Shown: piece by piece, positions 55,146 to 63,629 of the stretch
Numbering within the stretch: the stretch's first letter is position 1
How the letters are laid out: every line of letters starts with the position of its first letter
Assembly (NCBI RefSeq): GCF_018131075.1
Contig: NZ_JAFCLS010000004.1
Span: forward strand, 242,068-306,067
Length of the DNA: 64,000 nucleotides
Source of the DNA: Bradyrhizobium sp. JYMT SZCCT0428
GTDB taxonomy: Bacteria > Pseudomonadota > Alphaproteobacteria > Rhizobiales > Xanthobacteraceae
Direction: 5' to 3'
Translations under genes and position numbers: made by a program
The notes under the pieces: generated by a model
Told to the model about the DNA's origin: nothing
The model's input: the letters and a program-made list of their open reading frames with translations, nothing else
The model's database searches: none

Positions 55146-55360
55146 TCAGCAAGGCTGTCTGACAGGCTTCGGAGTTTGGACCGATCCTCCTCACCTGCAC
55201 CGGCGTCTCACCTCCACCGGCGTCGGCTGGGGTTTTGCGCCGTTCGATCAGGCACGATTCCGGCCTCGGCCGTCGCTCTGCCCGGGGCCGGTAATTAACC
55301 CGCGGTTTACCATGTTTGCGTACCTTTTTCGCACCGGCGTTTCGAAAAAGGGCCTCCCGT

Positions 55361-55849
55361 ATGGCGTACCGCGCAAATCAGCAGCTTCGTGAGGACATCT
55401 GGGATTACCGCTACCCCTCCGCGCCCGTCCCGCTGCCCGACGAAGAAGAGAAAGTCGTCAGTTTTGCCCGGCAACCCGCGAAAGGACCCGGCACGACAGC
55501 GCTGAGCCTGATGCAGCAGGCCACCGAGATGTTCGAGGGCATCGAAAATCAGGCCCGCGAGACCGAAGCCCGCGCCCAGTCGCTGTGCAAGAGCGCCACC
55601 GAGCGGCTGCGGCTGGCCGAAAAACAGCGCGACGCTTCCGAGCGCGCGCGCCGCGACCTGATCAATGATTTCAACGGCCGGCTCGAGGAAATGGCGAAGG
55701 CCATGCAGCGGGCCGAAAAGCGCATCGTAAGCGCCGAGGATCACGCGATCGCCGCCGAGTTCCGCGCGCAGGCCGCCGAGGCCCAGCTTCACAAAGCCAA
55801 CCGCGAACTCGCCGCCATCGAGGACATGATCCGCAAGCGGCTGGTTTGA
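55361..55849 (+). CDS. Coiled-coil protein of unknown function
   Basis: This 162-aa protein starts MAYRANQQLREDIWDYRYPS, has a Pro-rich region PVPLPDEEEK and then about 110 residues of continuous charged helix (ARETEARAQSLCKSATERLRLAEKQRDASERARRD and onward) likely to form a coiled coil. No enzymatic motif or signal is visible. ATG 55361 is preferred to 55316 because the latter adds non-conserved residues. About 215 bp of the preceding gap show nothing but the presumed promoter. Confidence 0.65.
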   Translation: MAYRANQQLREDIWDYRYPSAPVPLPDEEEKVVSFARQPAKGPGTTALSLMQQATEMFEGIENQARETEARAQSLCKSATERLRLAEKQRDASERARRDLINDFNGRLEEMAKAMQRAEKRIVSAEDHAIAAEFRAQAAEAQLHKANRELAAIEDMIRKRLV

Positions 55850-55873
55850 GCGGTTTGGGTTACCCTCTCGCCG

Positions 55874-55993
55874 CCGTCCCGGCCTTGAGCCGGGACCCAT
55901 AACCACAGGCTTTCGTGGTTAGACCAAGCTGGTGCTCCAGCCTTTCTCAACAATCAAGATCGGCGGCTATGGGTCCCGGCGTTCGCCGGGACG
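55874..55993. repeat. Dispersed inverted repeat CGTCCCGGCC..GGGACCCAT / ATGGGTCCCGGCGTTCGCCGGGACG
   Basis: GTCCCGGCCTTGAGCCGGGACCCAT at the left is mirrored by ATGGGTCCCGGCGTTCGCCGGGAC at the right, around TAACCACAGG..GGCGGCT. Same layout as 19914-20030 with different arm bases. It fills the convergent gap after the coiled-coil gene. Confidence 0.8.
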
Positions 55994-56002
55994 ACGAGAA
56001 CC

Positions 56003-56866
56003 TTAAACCACCGACCGGTGCCGCTCGATGCAGGTCCGCAAGACCTCATCCATCGGCTTGCTCCACCACTCCTCCGAAAAGATCTCGATCTCGGAATAGC
56101 CCGCAAAGCCCTGCGCCTCGACGGCGGATCGCACCGATTTGATGTCGATGACGCCGTCACCCATCATGCCGCGGTCGTTGAGGATGTCCTTGGTCGGTAC
56201 CAGCCAGTCGCAGACGTGGAACGCCAACAGACGATCTTTCCCGGCGCGCGCGATCTGCGGCAGCAATTCCGGATCCCACCAGATGTGATAGACGTCAAGC
56301 GCGACGCCGAGCGCGCCCGTGCGTTTCGGATCGAGCGCATCGCAGATATCGAGCGCCTGCTTTGTCGTGTTGACGCAGGCGCGGTCCCCGGCATAGGCCG
56401 GATGCAGCGGCTCGATCGCCAGCGGCATATTTGCGCTATCAGCATATTCCATCATCTCGGCGATGCCGTCGTGAACCTGGCTGCGGGCTGCCAGGATATC
56501 CTTTGAGGCCGAACTGCCCGGCCGCGAATATTGCGGCAGTCCGCCGACGACCAGCACGATGCAGGGCGCGCCCAGTGCCTTGGCTTCATCAACGGCGCGG
56601 CGGTTATCGTCGCGCGCCTCGATGCGATGCGCGGCATCCGACGTAAACATGCCGCCGCGGCAATAGCCTGTCAGTTCCAGCCCGGCGTCGCGCACCGCAC
56701 GCGCGGCACGCTCGAGGCCGACGGCGGCGACCTGGTCGCGCCAGGGGTCGATGGCGCGGATGCCATGCCGCGCGCAGGCTTCGATGATCGCGACGAGATC
56801 GCCCTGCTTGCGGACCGTTGCCGTGTTGAGCGACAGCCAGCGATGGTCTTTCGAAAAATCCCGCAT
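56003..56866 (-). CDS. Sugar phosphate isomerase/epimerase-like TIM barrel
   Basis: This 287-aa protein matches the xylose-isomerase-like TIM-barrel (AP_endonuc_2) fold: LTGYCRGGMFTSD, LAIEPLHPAYAGDRACVNT with the metal-type Glu/His, DVYHIWWDPEL, and SEIEIFSEEWW with a late Glu. It probably epimerises or isomerises, or otherwise acts on, a sugar-like ketose or keto-acid. Its start shares one base with the stop of the DUF993 gene, so it is the last gene of the catabolic run at 56003-63531. Confidence 0.85.
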   Translation of the reverse strand: MRDFSKDHRWLSLNTATVRKQGDLVAIIEACARHGIRAIDPWRDQVAAVGLERAARAVRDAGLELTGYCRGGMFTSDAAHRIEARDDNRRAVDEAKALGAPCIVLVVGGLPQYSRPGSSASKDILAARSQVHDGIAEMMEYADSANMPLAIEPLHPAYAGDRACVNTTKQALDICDALDPKRTGALGVALDVYHIWWDPELLPQIARAGKDRLLAFHVCDWLVPTKDILNDRGMMGDGVIDIKSVRSAVEAQGFAGYSEIEIFSEEWWSKPMDEVLRTCIERHRSVV

Positions 56867-58059
56867 CAGGCCTCAACGCCGCGTGTCGCCAGCACAGTCT
56901 TCATCCGTCGTGTCGCCAGTTCCGGATTGGCGAGCAGGCCCGCCTGGTCGGCCAGCCGGAACAGTTCGGCCAGATGCAGCGTCGAGCGCGTGCTCTCCTG
57001 CCCGCCCACCATGGTGAAATGGTCCTGGTGGCCGTTGAGATAGGCCATGAACACGATTCCCGTTTTGTAGAACCGCGTCGGCGCCTTGAAGATGTGCCGC
57101 GACAGCGGCACCGTCGGCCCCAGCACGTCGTGGAATCCGGCCTCGTCGCCGGCCGAAAGGAGCGACAGCGCGTAGGACGCCGCCGGCGCAATCGCATCGA
57201 AGATGCCGAGCAGCGCGTGCGAAAAACCCTTGTCGTCGCCGGCGATCAGTTCGGCATAGTTGAAATCATCGCCGGTATACATCTTCACATTCTTGTCGAG
57301 GCGCCGCCGCATGTCGATTTCGCGCTGCTTGTCGAGCAGCGAGACCTTGACGCCGTCAACTTTTGCAACATTCGCGTTGATGATACCGACTGCGGTGTCC
57401 ATGGCTTGATCGAGATTGGTCGTGCCCCAGTAACCGGCCAAAGCCGGATCGAACATGTCGCCAAGCCAGTGGATGATCACGGGCTCGCGGACCTGCGACA
57501 ACACGCGGTTGTAAACCTTGGCGTAATCGTCGGCGTTGCGGCCGATTTTTGCGAGTGCGCGCGAGGCCATCAGGATGATGCGCCCGCCGGCCTTCTCGAC
57601 CGCAGCGATCTGCTCTTCATACGCCCGGATCACGTCGTCGATACTCTTGGCATCCTCGACCGCGAGGTGGTCGGTGCCGGCGCCGGAGAACACCAGCGCA
57701 TTGCCTCTTGCCTTTGCGGCCTTTACCGAACGCTGAATCAGTTCCAGCGAAGTCGGCCAGTCCAGCCCCATGCCGCGCTGCGCGGTGTCCATCGACTCGG
57801 CAACGCCGAGACCGAGGTCCCAGATATGTTCGCGGAACGCGATGGTCCTGTCCCAGTCGATCGCAGCCGTCAGCCACGGATCATTGTCGGCCAGGGGATC
57901 GGCGACCACATGCGCGGCAGAGAACGCGACGCGGTTCAGCGTGCCTTCGAGCTTCGCCGGAAAGACCCGCGACGCCGCGAGGCGATAGGTTTCGATGGAA
58001 CGGTTCGCGGTCGGCAACCTCAGCGACAGCGACGACACAGGCATGACCGGCTTGTTCAT
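56866..58059 (-). CDS. DUF993 family protein (aldolase-like TIM barrel)
   Basis: This 397-aa protein fits the DUF993/dihydrodipicolinate-synthase-like family, with EHIWDLGLGVAESMDTAQRGMG near residue 80, VFSGAGTDHL, IIHWLGDMFDPALAGYWG, and KMYTGDDFNYAELIAGDDKG. These suggest a class I-like TIM-barrel aldolase or lyase, but the catalytic Lys and the reaction are not established for the family. The gap to the dehydrogenase gene upstream is 9 bp, and the TIM-barrel gene downstream overlaps by one base. Confidence 0.85.
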   Translation of the reverse strand: MNKPVMPVSSLSLRLPTANRSIETYRLAASRVFPAKLEGTLNRVAFSAAHVVADPLADNDPWLTAAIDWDRTIAFREHIWDLGLGVAESMDTAQRGMGLDWPTSLELIQRSVKAAKARGNALVFSGAGTDHLAVEDAKSIDDVIRAYEEQIAAVEKAGGRIILMASRALAKIGRNADDYAKVYNRVLSQVREPVIIHWLGDMFDPALAGYWGTTNLDQAMDTAVGIINANVAKVDGVKVSLLDKQREIDMRRRLDKNVKMYTGDDFNYAELIAGDDKGFSHALLGIFDAIAPAASYALSLLSAGDEAGFHDVLGPTVPLSRHIFKAPTRFYKTGIVFMAYLNGHQDHFTMVGGQESTRSTLHLAELFRLADQAGLLANPELATRRMKTVLATRGVEA

Positions 58060-58068
58060 GGCTTCACC

Positions 58069-59220
58069 TCACACCTTGATCGGAGCGACGTCGATCCAGC
58101 GCCGTTCGCGCCAGCTCTGAAGTGCGCATTCCGCGAGCTGCACGCCCTTGGCGCCTTCCAGCAGCGTATACTTGTAGGGTGCGTCCTCGCAAACGTGGCG
58201 AATGAACATTTCCCACTGCTCCTTGAAGCCGTTGTCGTAGACGACGTTCTCGGGGAGCGTCTGCCAGTCGGCGTAGAAATCATGCGTGCGCTTCTCGTCC
58301 GGATTCCACACCGGCCGTGGCGTCGCCTGCCGTGCCTGAATGACGCAATCGGTGAGCCCCGCGACCGCCGAGCCATGGGTGCCGTCGACCTGGAAGGTGA
58401 CGAGATCGTCGCGATAGACCCGCGTCACCCAGCTCATGTTGATATGCGCGATCACCCCGCCCTTGAGGCGGAAGGTGGCGTAGGCGGAATCGTCGGCGGT
58501 CGCCTTGTACTGCTGGCCCTTCTCGTCGAAACGTTCGGGAATGTCCGTGGTGCCGATGCAACTCACGCTCTCGACCTCGCCGAAGAGATTGTCGAGCACG
58601 TAACGCCAGTGGCAGACCATGTCGAGGATGATGCCGCCGCCATCCTCGCTGCGGTAATTCCAGGACGGCCGCTGCGCCTCCTGCCAGCCGCCTTCGAACA
58701 CCCAATAGCCGAACTCGCCGCGCACCGAGAGCATGCGGCCGAAGAAGCCGGAGTCGCGCAGGAAGGCGAGCTTCTTGAGGCCCGGCAGGAACAGCTTGTC
58801 CTGTACCGTGCCGTGCTTGACGCCTTTTGCAGCGGCGAGGCGCAGCACCGCAACGGCTTCATCGAGATTGGTCGCGATCGGCTTCTCGCAATAGACATGC
58901 TTGCCGGCATTGATCGCCTTGGTCAGCAGCGTGGGCCGCGCCTGCGTGGTCGCGGCATCGAAGAAGATGGTGTCATTCTTGTCGGCCAGCGCCTTGTCGA
59001 GGTCGGTGGACCAGCGCTCGATGTTGAAGCGCCTGGCGAGACGTTCCACTTTATCTGCGTCGCGGCCGATCAGGATCGGGTCCGGCATCATGCGGTCGCC
59101 ATTGCCAAGCACCACGCCGCCCTGGTCGCGGATCGCGACGATGGAGCGGATCAGATGCTGGTTGAGTCCCATGCGGCCGGTCACACCGTTCATGATCAGG
59201 CCGAGGCGTTTGGTCGTCAT
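58069..59220 (-). CDS. Gfo/Idh/MocA-family oxidoreductase
   Basis: This 383-aa NAD(P)-dependent oxidoreductase starts LGLIMNGVTGRMGLNQHL, a Rossmann loop, with the catalytic motif HVYCEKPIATNL (Lys in EKP) and a C-terminal substrate domain (EDGGGIILDMVCHWRYVLDNLFG, with the His expected for the family). Its substrate would be a cyclic polyol, sugar or sugar acid, oxidised at one carbon. ATG 59220 overlaps the enolase-superfamily stop by 4 bp; a frame extending to 59631 lies inside that gene and is rejected. Confidence 0.92.
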   Translation of the reverse strand: MTTKRLGLIMNGVTGRMGLNQHLIRSIVAIRDQGGVVLGNGDRMMPDPILIGRDADKVERLARRFNIERWSTDLDKALADKNDTIFFDAATTQARPTLLTKAINAGKHVYCEKPIATNLDEAVAVLRLAAAKGVKHGTVQDKLFLPGLKKLAFLRDSGFFGRMLSVRGEFGYWVFEGGWQEAQRPSWNYRSEDGGGIILDMVCHWRYVLDNLFGEVESVSCIGTTDIPERFDEKGQQYKATADDSAYATFRLKGGVIAHINMSWVTRVYRDDLVTFQVDGTHGSAVAGLTDCVIQARQATPRPVWNPDEKRTHDFYADWQTLPENVVYDNGFKEQWEMFIRHVCEDAPYKYTLLEGAKGVQLAECALQSWRERRWIDVAPIKV

Positions 59221-60620
59221 ATCGCTTGCTCCTGCAAGGTTTTTGCTTTTGGTTGTTGAAGCGGCGGCAAAGCCGACCACTCCGGATGTGCTGATGTCGC
59301 GAAGCCCGGCGCTGCCAGCGATCCCGTCAACAGATCGCCGTCGTGGATCGACAGGCGGATGATGTTGCCGTCGCGGATGTAGAGATCGGGATGCGCGACA
59401 AGAAACGCGTCGGCCTCGGCGGCGGGCGTCTCGGCGAATCCATCGACGTAATGGTGGCCGTTGCGCTCGGCATGGGTGACGCCGATCAGCGCGCCCAGCG
59501 CCAGATCCTGCTGCACACCGAGCCCGGCCTGACAGGTCAGGTCCTCGCCCGAGATGAAATACCGTCCGCCGTCGGCGCTCCATTTGGCCGCGCGAGCGGC
59601 GTTGATGACCGATTTGTAGATGCCCTTGCACGACTTCGAGGAGATACCCCGATAGCCCAGCGCGCGGGCGGCCGGGAAGGCATCGTAGGAATCGTCGGCT
59701 TCGTCGATGATGAAATCGCGGCCGGCAAGCGCACCGAGCGGCGACTGCCGCGTGATGTCGCGCGGCATCGGCTGCTCGATATACAGAAGTTTTCCCGCGA
59801 TCGGCTTCAACGCGCCGTCACGGTCGAGGCGCTCGACCAGCGCGCCAAGCGCACCGAGATCGGCATACTGCTCGTTGGCATCCAGCGTCACCTTGTACTC
59901 ATACGGCAGCTTCGCGAGTTCGTCGCCGATCCGGATCAGGCGCGCCGCGTCCGCCGCGGGATCGCCGTTCAGCTTCAGCTTGAAATAACGCGCGCCGGCG
60001 TTTTCGTGTGCATCGGCGACGCCGCCCTCGCCTTCGACCTTGTCGTCCATGCCGACCGTGTGCCGGATCGCGACGCGCTCCAGCCGCCGGCGCCCCGAAA
60101 GGAACTGCGCGATGGCGTCATCTCCGAGATCGGGCGCCAGCCGCGCATCGATCCCGGCCACGTTTGCGGCCATGCCGTCAAAGAAATTGGCGCCTAGCCC
60201 GCGCAGCAGCGCATCCAGGATCGCCTTGTCGATCTCGGCCGGCCCAAAGCCGGCAGCGAGCGGTGGGATATCCTCTTTCGCACAGGCCTCGACCTGCGCG
60301 GCGATGATGGCGGCGTGGTGTCCGAACGCGGTGTCAAAGCCGGATCGCGCCAGATAAAGCTCGCGTGCGATCGCAAGCGCGCGGCGCAATCCGTCGATGG
60401 TTTGTTGCGGCGAAAGATGCGCCCGCTTGTCGAACCATTTCGAGGCCATCATTTCGGCGCTGGCGCCGATCGAAGTGCCCTTGCCCTCGATCTCGATTTC
60501 GGCGCGCACGAAAACCTGCACCGACGACGTGATCACCACGCTGCCGAACCGGAACGGCTTAGCGAACGGGATCGGCCGCTCGAAGAACAAAATATCCCGC
60601 ACAGCGATGCGAGGAGGCAT
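59217..60620 (-). CDS. Enolase-superfamily enzyme, uncharacterised subgroup
   Basis: This 467-aa protein has the enolase-superfamily catalytic pattern: KLK (Lys214, Lys216), metal ligands Asp247 in VTLDANEQY, Glu282 in YIEQP and Asp306 in IIDEADD, and a second Lys at 329 in SSKSCKG. A Lys on each side of the barrel fits a muconate-lactonising/MLE-like base pair. It is longer than most relatives (near 370 aa). The reaction is probably dehydration, lactonisation or racemisation of a carboxylate. GGAGAA precedes ATG 60620; it overlaps the dehydrogenase gene. Confidence 0.88.
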   Translation of the reverse strand: MPPRIAVRDILFFERPIPFAKPFRFGSVVITSSVQVFVRAEIEIEGKGTSIGASAEMMASKWFDKRAHLSPQQTIDGLRRALAIARELYLARSGFDTAFGHHAAIIAAQVEACAKEDIPPLAAGFGPAEIDKAILDALLRGLGANFFDGMAANVAGIDARLAPDLGDDAIAQFLSGRRRLERVAIRHTVGMDDKVEGEGGVADAHENAGARYFKLKLNGDPAADAARLIRIGDELAKLPYEYKVTLDANEQYADLGALGALVERLDRDGALKPIAGKLLYIEQPMPRDITRQSPLGALAGRDFIIDEADDSYDAFPAARALGYRGISSKSCKGIYKSVINAARAAKWSADGGRYFISGEDLTCQAGLGVQQDLALGALIGVTHAERNGHHYVDGFAETPAAEADAFLVAHPDLYIRDGNIIRLSIHDGDLLTGSLAAPGFATSAHPEWSALPPLQQPKAKTLQEQAI

Positions 60621-60633
60621 GGCGTTCTCCACT

Positions 60634-61482
60634 CTAGTCCAGCGCGCTTTGGGTGAAGAAGTGCTTGCGAATTCGCTGCACCAGTTCGGTGAAGGCGGGA
60701 TCGGCCATCGCGTCAAGTGAACGCGGGCGCGGCAGCGGCACGTCGTAGATCGCGGCGATCGCGCCGGGGCGTTCGGTCATGACCAGCACGCGGTCGGCCA
60801 AAAATACCGCTTCGGGAATCGAGTGCGTGATCAGCAGCACGGTCTTGCCGGTCTCGCGCTGGATCCGCATCAGCTCGACATTCATCTTCTCGCGCGTCAT
60901 GGCGTCGAGCGCGCCGAACGGCTCGTCCATCAGCATGATTTTTGGATCATGCACCAGTGCCCGGCAGATCGAGGCGCGCTGCTGCATGCCGCCCGACAGC
61001 TGCCAGGGCAGCTTCTTCTCAAAACCTTCGAGCCCGACCATCTTGAGCAGCGCCTTGGCGCGCACGAGATACTCTTCGCGCGGCAGCTGCTTCATGTCGA
61101 TCGGCAGCATCACATTGCCGAGAATATTCCGCCATGGCAGCAGCAGCGCGTTCTGGAACACGATGCCGACATTGCCGTGCGGCTTTGTGACCTGCTCGCC
61201 TTCGACCAGGATTTCGCCGGTCGACGGCGCCAGCAGGCCCGAGATCATCTTCAGCAGCGTGGACTTGCCGCAGCCGGACGGGCCGACCACGACAAAGAAC
61301 TCGCCCTCGTTGATGTGAAAATCCAGCGGCTTCAGCGACGGCACATCGCCGTCGCGCGAGCGATAGGTCTTCGACACGCCGGATAGCGTGATGCCGGGCG
61401 TGCCAGCGCCTGCCCGATCGGACACCAGGCGCAGATGCGCGGCGGGCTGATCGGCGTCGGTTGCTTTGGTGGCTGCGCTCAT
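60634..61482 (-). CDS. NitT/TauT-type ABC transporter ATPase
   Basis: This 282-aa ATPase resembles SsuB/TauB: Walker A GPSGCGKST (about residue 73), Q-loop FQNALLLPWRNILGNV, signature SGGMQQR, Walker B IMLMDEPFGALDAMTR, and switch ITHSIPEAVFLADRV. The FQ..LLPW and DEPF.ALD forms are typical of nitrate/sulfonate/taurine-class importers. It lies 13 bp from the enolase-like start, and the gap upstream to the binding protein holds a dispersed repeat. Confidence 0.92.
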   Translation of the reverse strand: MSAATKATDADQPAAHLRLVSDRAGAGTPGITLSGVSKTYRSRDGDVPSLKPLDFHINEGEFFVVVGPSGCGKSTLLKMISGLLAPSTGEILVEGEQVTKPHGNVGIVFQNALLLPWRNILGNVMLPIDMKQLPREEYLVRAKALLKMVGLEGFEKKLPWQLSGGMQQRASICRALVHDPKIMLMDEPFGALDAMTREKMNVELMRIQRETGKTVLLITHSIPEAVFLADRVLVMTERPGAIAAIYDVPLPRPRSLDAMADPAFTELVQRIRKHFFTQSALD

Positions 61483-61517
61483 TCAGTTAGTTCCGTTCGA
61501 ATGCAGTGGTAGCCATC

Positions 61518-61600
61518 CGTCATTGCGAGGAGCAAAGCGACGAAGCAATCCATACTTGCTTTGCGGCACCATGGATTGCTTCGCTTCGCTCGCAATGACG
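61518..61600. repeat. Dispersed inverted repeat CGTCATTGCGAGGAGC..GCTCGCAATGACG, copy 1
   Basis: CGTCATTGCGAGGAGCAAAGCGACGAAGCAATCCAT pairs with ATGGATTGCTTCGCTTCGCTCGCAATGACG. It separates the binding-protein stop from the ATPase start. A near-identical copy is at 62621-62704. Confidence 0.85.
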
Positions 61601-61603
61601 ATA

Positions 61604-62590
61604 TCAAGACCCGCCCTTCGGCAGATAATCATTGGTATAAAACGCCTTCGGATTGTCTTTGGCCTTGGCTTCGAGGCCGCCATACTCGACCATCAGATTG
61701 ACCGTGTCGGTCATGTTCTGGTCGGTCACCTCGAACGGCCGCTTGCCCTTGGTTTCCGCCGTGCGGTACAGCGGAATGGTCAGCTCAAAGCCCTGCGTCA
61801 GCGTTTCGATCTTGCCGCCCTTGGGGTTGGCGTCGAGAATCGATTGCGCTGCGGCCTTCGGGTCCTTCTCGGCGGCTTCGACGGCCTTGGTCGTCGCCGA
61901 CATGAAGCGCTTGACGAGGTCGGCATTGGCCTTGACGAACTCGGTGTTGGCGACGACGCCCGAGCAGACCATGTTGATGCCGTAGTCGGCGAACTTGATC
62001 GCGTTGACGTCCTTGCCGGTGGCGTCCTTGATCTTCATCGACTGGTCCATGACGTAACCAAGCAGCAGGTCAGCCTGGCCGTTGATGACGGCGTTGAGCT
62101 TGGTCTGGCCGTCGCCAGCCACCGTCTGGAAATCGCTTTCCTTCAGGCCGGTCTTCTTCAGGAACAGCGGCCAGATCTGGGTCATGGAATCGGCGGGCGT
62201 GATCGCCACCGTCTTGCCCTTGATGTCTTCGGGCTTCTTGATGTTCTTTTCGACGAAACCCATTGCCGACATCGGGCTGGTCTGCAGCAGCACGCCGGTG
62301 GCGACGATCGGCGCGCCCTTCACCGCCGCGCGCATCATGGTGGGCACGTCGACATAGCCGAAATTGGCGGTCTTGGCCGCAACCGCCTGCGTGGTCGCCG
62401 CCGAACCGCGGCCTTCCTGGATTTCGAGATCGATACCCTCGGCGGCATAGATGCCCTTGGCCTTGCCGTAATAGAACGGCGCGTGCTCACCATAGACGTA
62501 CCAGTTCAGCATCAGCACCACCTTGTCGGCGGCGGATGCAGAAGCGGTCCACGTTAACGTGACTACAATCGCCAGAATAAATTTCAGCAT
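61604..62590 (-). CDS. NitT/TauT-type ABC transporter substrate-binding protein (THI5/SsuA-like)
   Basis: This protein of about 328 aa has a Sec signal (FILAIVVTLTWTASASAAD) and the NMT1/THI5-like pattern LMLNWYVYGEHAPFYYGKAKGIYAAEGIDLEI, then VAAKTANFGYVDVPTMMRA and FVEKNIKKPEDIKGKTVAITP. The NW..GEHAPFYYGKAKG form is found in periplasmic proteins for sulfonates, pyrimidines and other aromatic or hydroxylated ligands; which one is not readable. ATG 62590 was chosen; the longer frame continues without a start signal into the permease gene and is not real. Confidence 0.9.
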   Translation of the reverse strand: MLKFILAIVVTLTWTASASAADKVVLMLNWYVYGEHAPFYYGKAKGIYAAEGIDLEIQEGRGSAATTQAVAAKTANFGYVDVPTMMRAAVKGAPIVATGVLLQTSPMSAMGFVEKNIKKPEDIKGKTVAITPADSMTQIWPLFLKKTGLKESDFQTVAGDGQTKLNAVINGQADLLLGYVMDQSMKIKDATGKDVNAIKFADYGINMVCSGVVANTEFVKANADLVKRFMSATTKAVEAAEKDPKAAAQSILDANPKGGKIETLTQGFELTIPLYRTAETKGKRPFEVTDQNMTDTVNLMVEYGGLEAKAKDNPKAFYTNDYLPKGGS

Positions 62591-62620
62591 GTCTTCTCCT
62601 CCCGTTTTGCTTTTGTTGTT

Positions 62621-62704
62621 CGTCATTGCGAGGAGCGATAGCGACGAAGCAATCCATTCTGCTTGGCCTAAAAGATGGATTGCTTCGCTTCGCTCGCAAT
62701 GACG
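62621..62704. repeat. Dispersed inverted repeat CGTCATTGCGAGGAGC..GCTCGCAATGACG, copy 2
   Basis: CGTCATTGCGAGGAGCGATAGCGACGAAGCAATCCAT pairs with ATGGATTGCTTCGCTTCGCTCGCAATGACG. It lies between the permease stop and the binding-protein start, so the importer genes are split by two copies of one element. Confidence 0.85.
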
Positions 62705-62721
62705 GCTACCGTTTAGTCTCC

Positions 62722-63531
62722 CTACGAAGCAAAGATGATGTCCTCGCGCTGGCTGACATGCCAGGGAATGACGAGGCTTTCGATCCGGTCGACGATCCAG
62801 AACAGGATCACGCCCATCAGCGCGAGAATTACCAGCGCGGCGAACATCGTCGGCAAATCGAAAGTGCCGATCGAGCGCTGCAGCACGTAGCCGATGCCGG
62901 AATTGGAACCGACGAATTCGCCGACCACCGCGCCGACCACGGCCAGCGTGATCGACACCTTCAGGCCCGAGAAGATCGCGGGCATCGCATGCGGCAGGTT
63001 GACGGCGCAGAATACCCTGAAGCGGCTGCCCTGCATCGCGCGCGCCAGATCGACCATATCGGGGTCGACCGATTTGAAGCCCTGCACCGCAGACACCACG
63101 ACCGGGAAAAATCCCAATAAAAACGCCGAGATCACTTTCGGGATGATGCCGAAGCCGAACCAGACCACGAACAGCGGCGCGATCGCGATCTTCGGCACGG
63201 ACTGGGAGAACACCAGCAGCGGATAGACGTAGCTTTCCACCGTCTTCGATCCCGCGATCAGCATGGCGACGGGAATCCCGAACACGGCCGACAGCAGGAA
63301 GCCGCAGATGGTGGCGTAGGTGGTGGGCCAGGCCTGCCGCAGCAGTTCCGGCCAGTCGGTCCACAGCACCGCGACGACATCGCCGGGCGCCGGGATTTGG
63401 TAGGCGGGAATCCGGAACACGCGGATAGTCAGGTCCCAGATCACGACGATGAAAATAAGGAACAAAAACGGCCGCACCCACGCCGCGTTGAGCGCTTTGG
63501 TCACGCCGCTGGTGCCCTTCGGTTCGGCCAC
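62722..63531 (-). CDS. NitT/TauT-type ABC transporter permease
   Basis: This 269-aa permease is of SsuC/TauC size. It has about six helices, the N-terminal FLFLIFIVVIWDLTIRVFRIPAYQIP, and the EAA-type loop DMVDLARAMQGSRFRVFCAVNLPHAMPAIFSGLK. It probably forms a homodimer with the ATPase and binding protein encoded next to it. It is the first gene of the run, so the main promoter should lie in 63532-63629. Confidence 0.92.
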   Translation of the reverse strand: MAEPKGTSGVTKALNAAWVRPFLFLIFIVVIWDLTIRVFRIPAYQIPAPGDVVAVLWTDWPELLRQAWPTTYATICGFLLSAVFGIPVAMLIAGSKTVESYVYPLLVFSQSVPKIAIAPLFVVWFGFGIIPKVISAFLLGFFPVVVSAVQGFKSVDPDMVDLARAMQGSRFRVFCAVNLPHAMPAIFSGLKVSITLAVVGAVVGEFVGSNSGIGYVLQRSIGTFDLPTMFAALVILALMGVILFWIVDRIESLVIPWHVSQREDIIFAS

Positions 63532-63629
63532 GTCTCGCTCCCTGATCAGCTTCTTCTCGGCGAGAAATTAACCCGTTGGATAAATACTGTCCAGTGGCTT
63601 CCCTGTGACATTTTGAGCCGTGTTTCTTC

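Noticed and set aside
55123..55392. 89-codon plus-strand frame overlapping the Lys-rich and coiled-coil genes
   Set aside because: It overlaps the ends of two better-supported genes and has no coding character.
56974..59259. 761-codon plus-strand open frame opposite DUF993 and the Gfo/Idh gene
   Set aside because: Antisense shadow; the minus-strand genes have clear motifs and overlap coupling.
59221..59631. Extension of the Gfo/Idh frame into the enolase-superfamily gene
   Set aside because: It lies wholly within the other gene; the ATG at 59220 gives a normal Rossmann start and an ATGA overlap.
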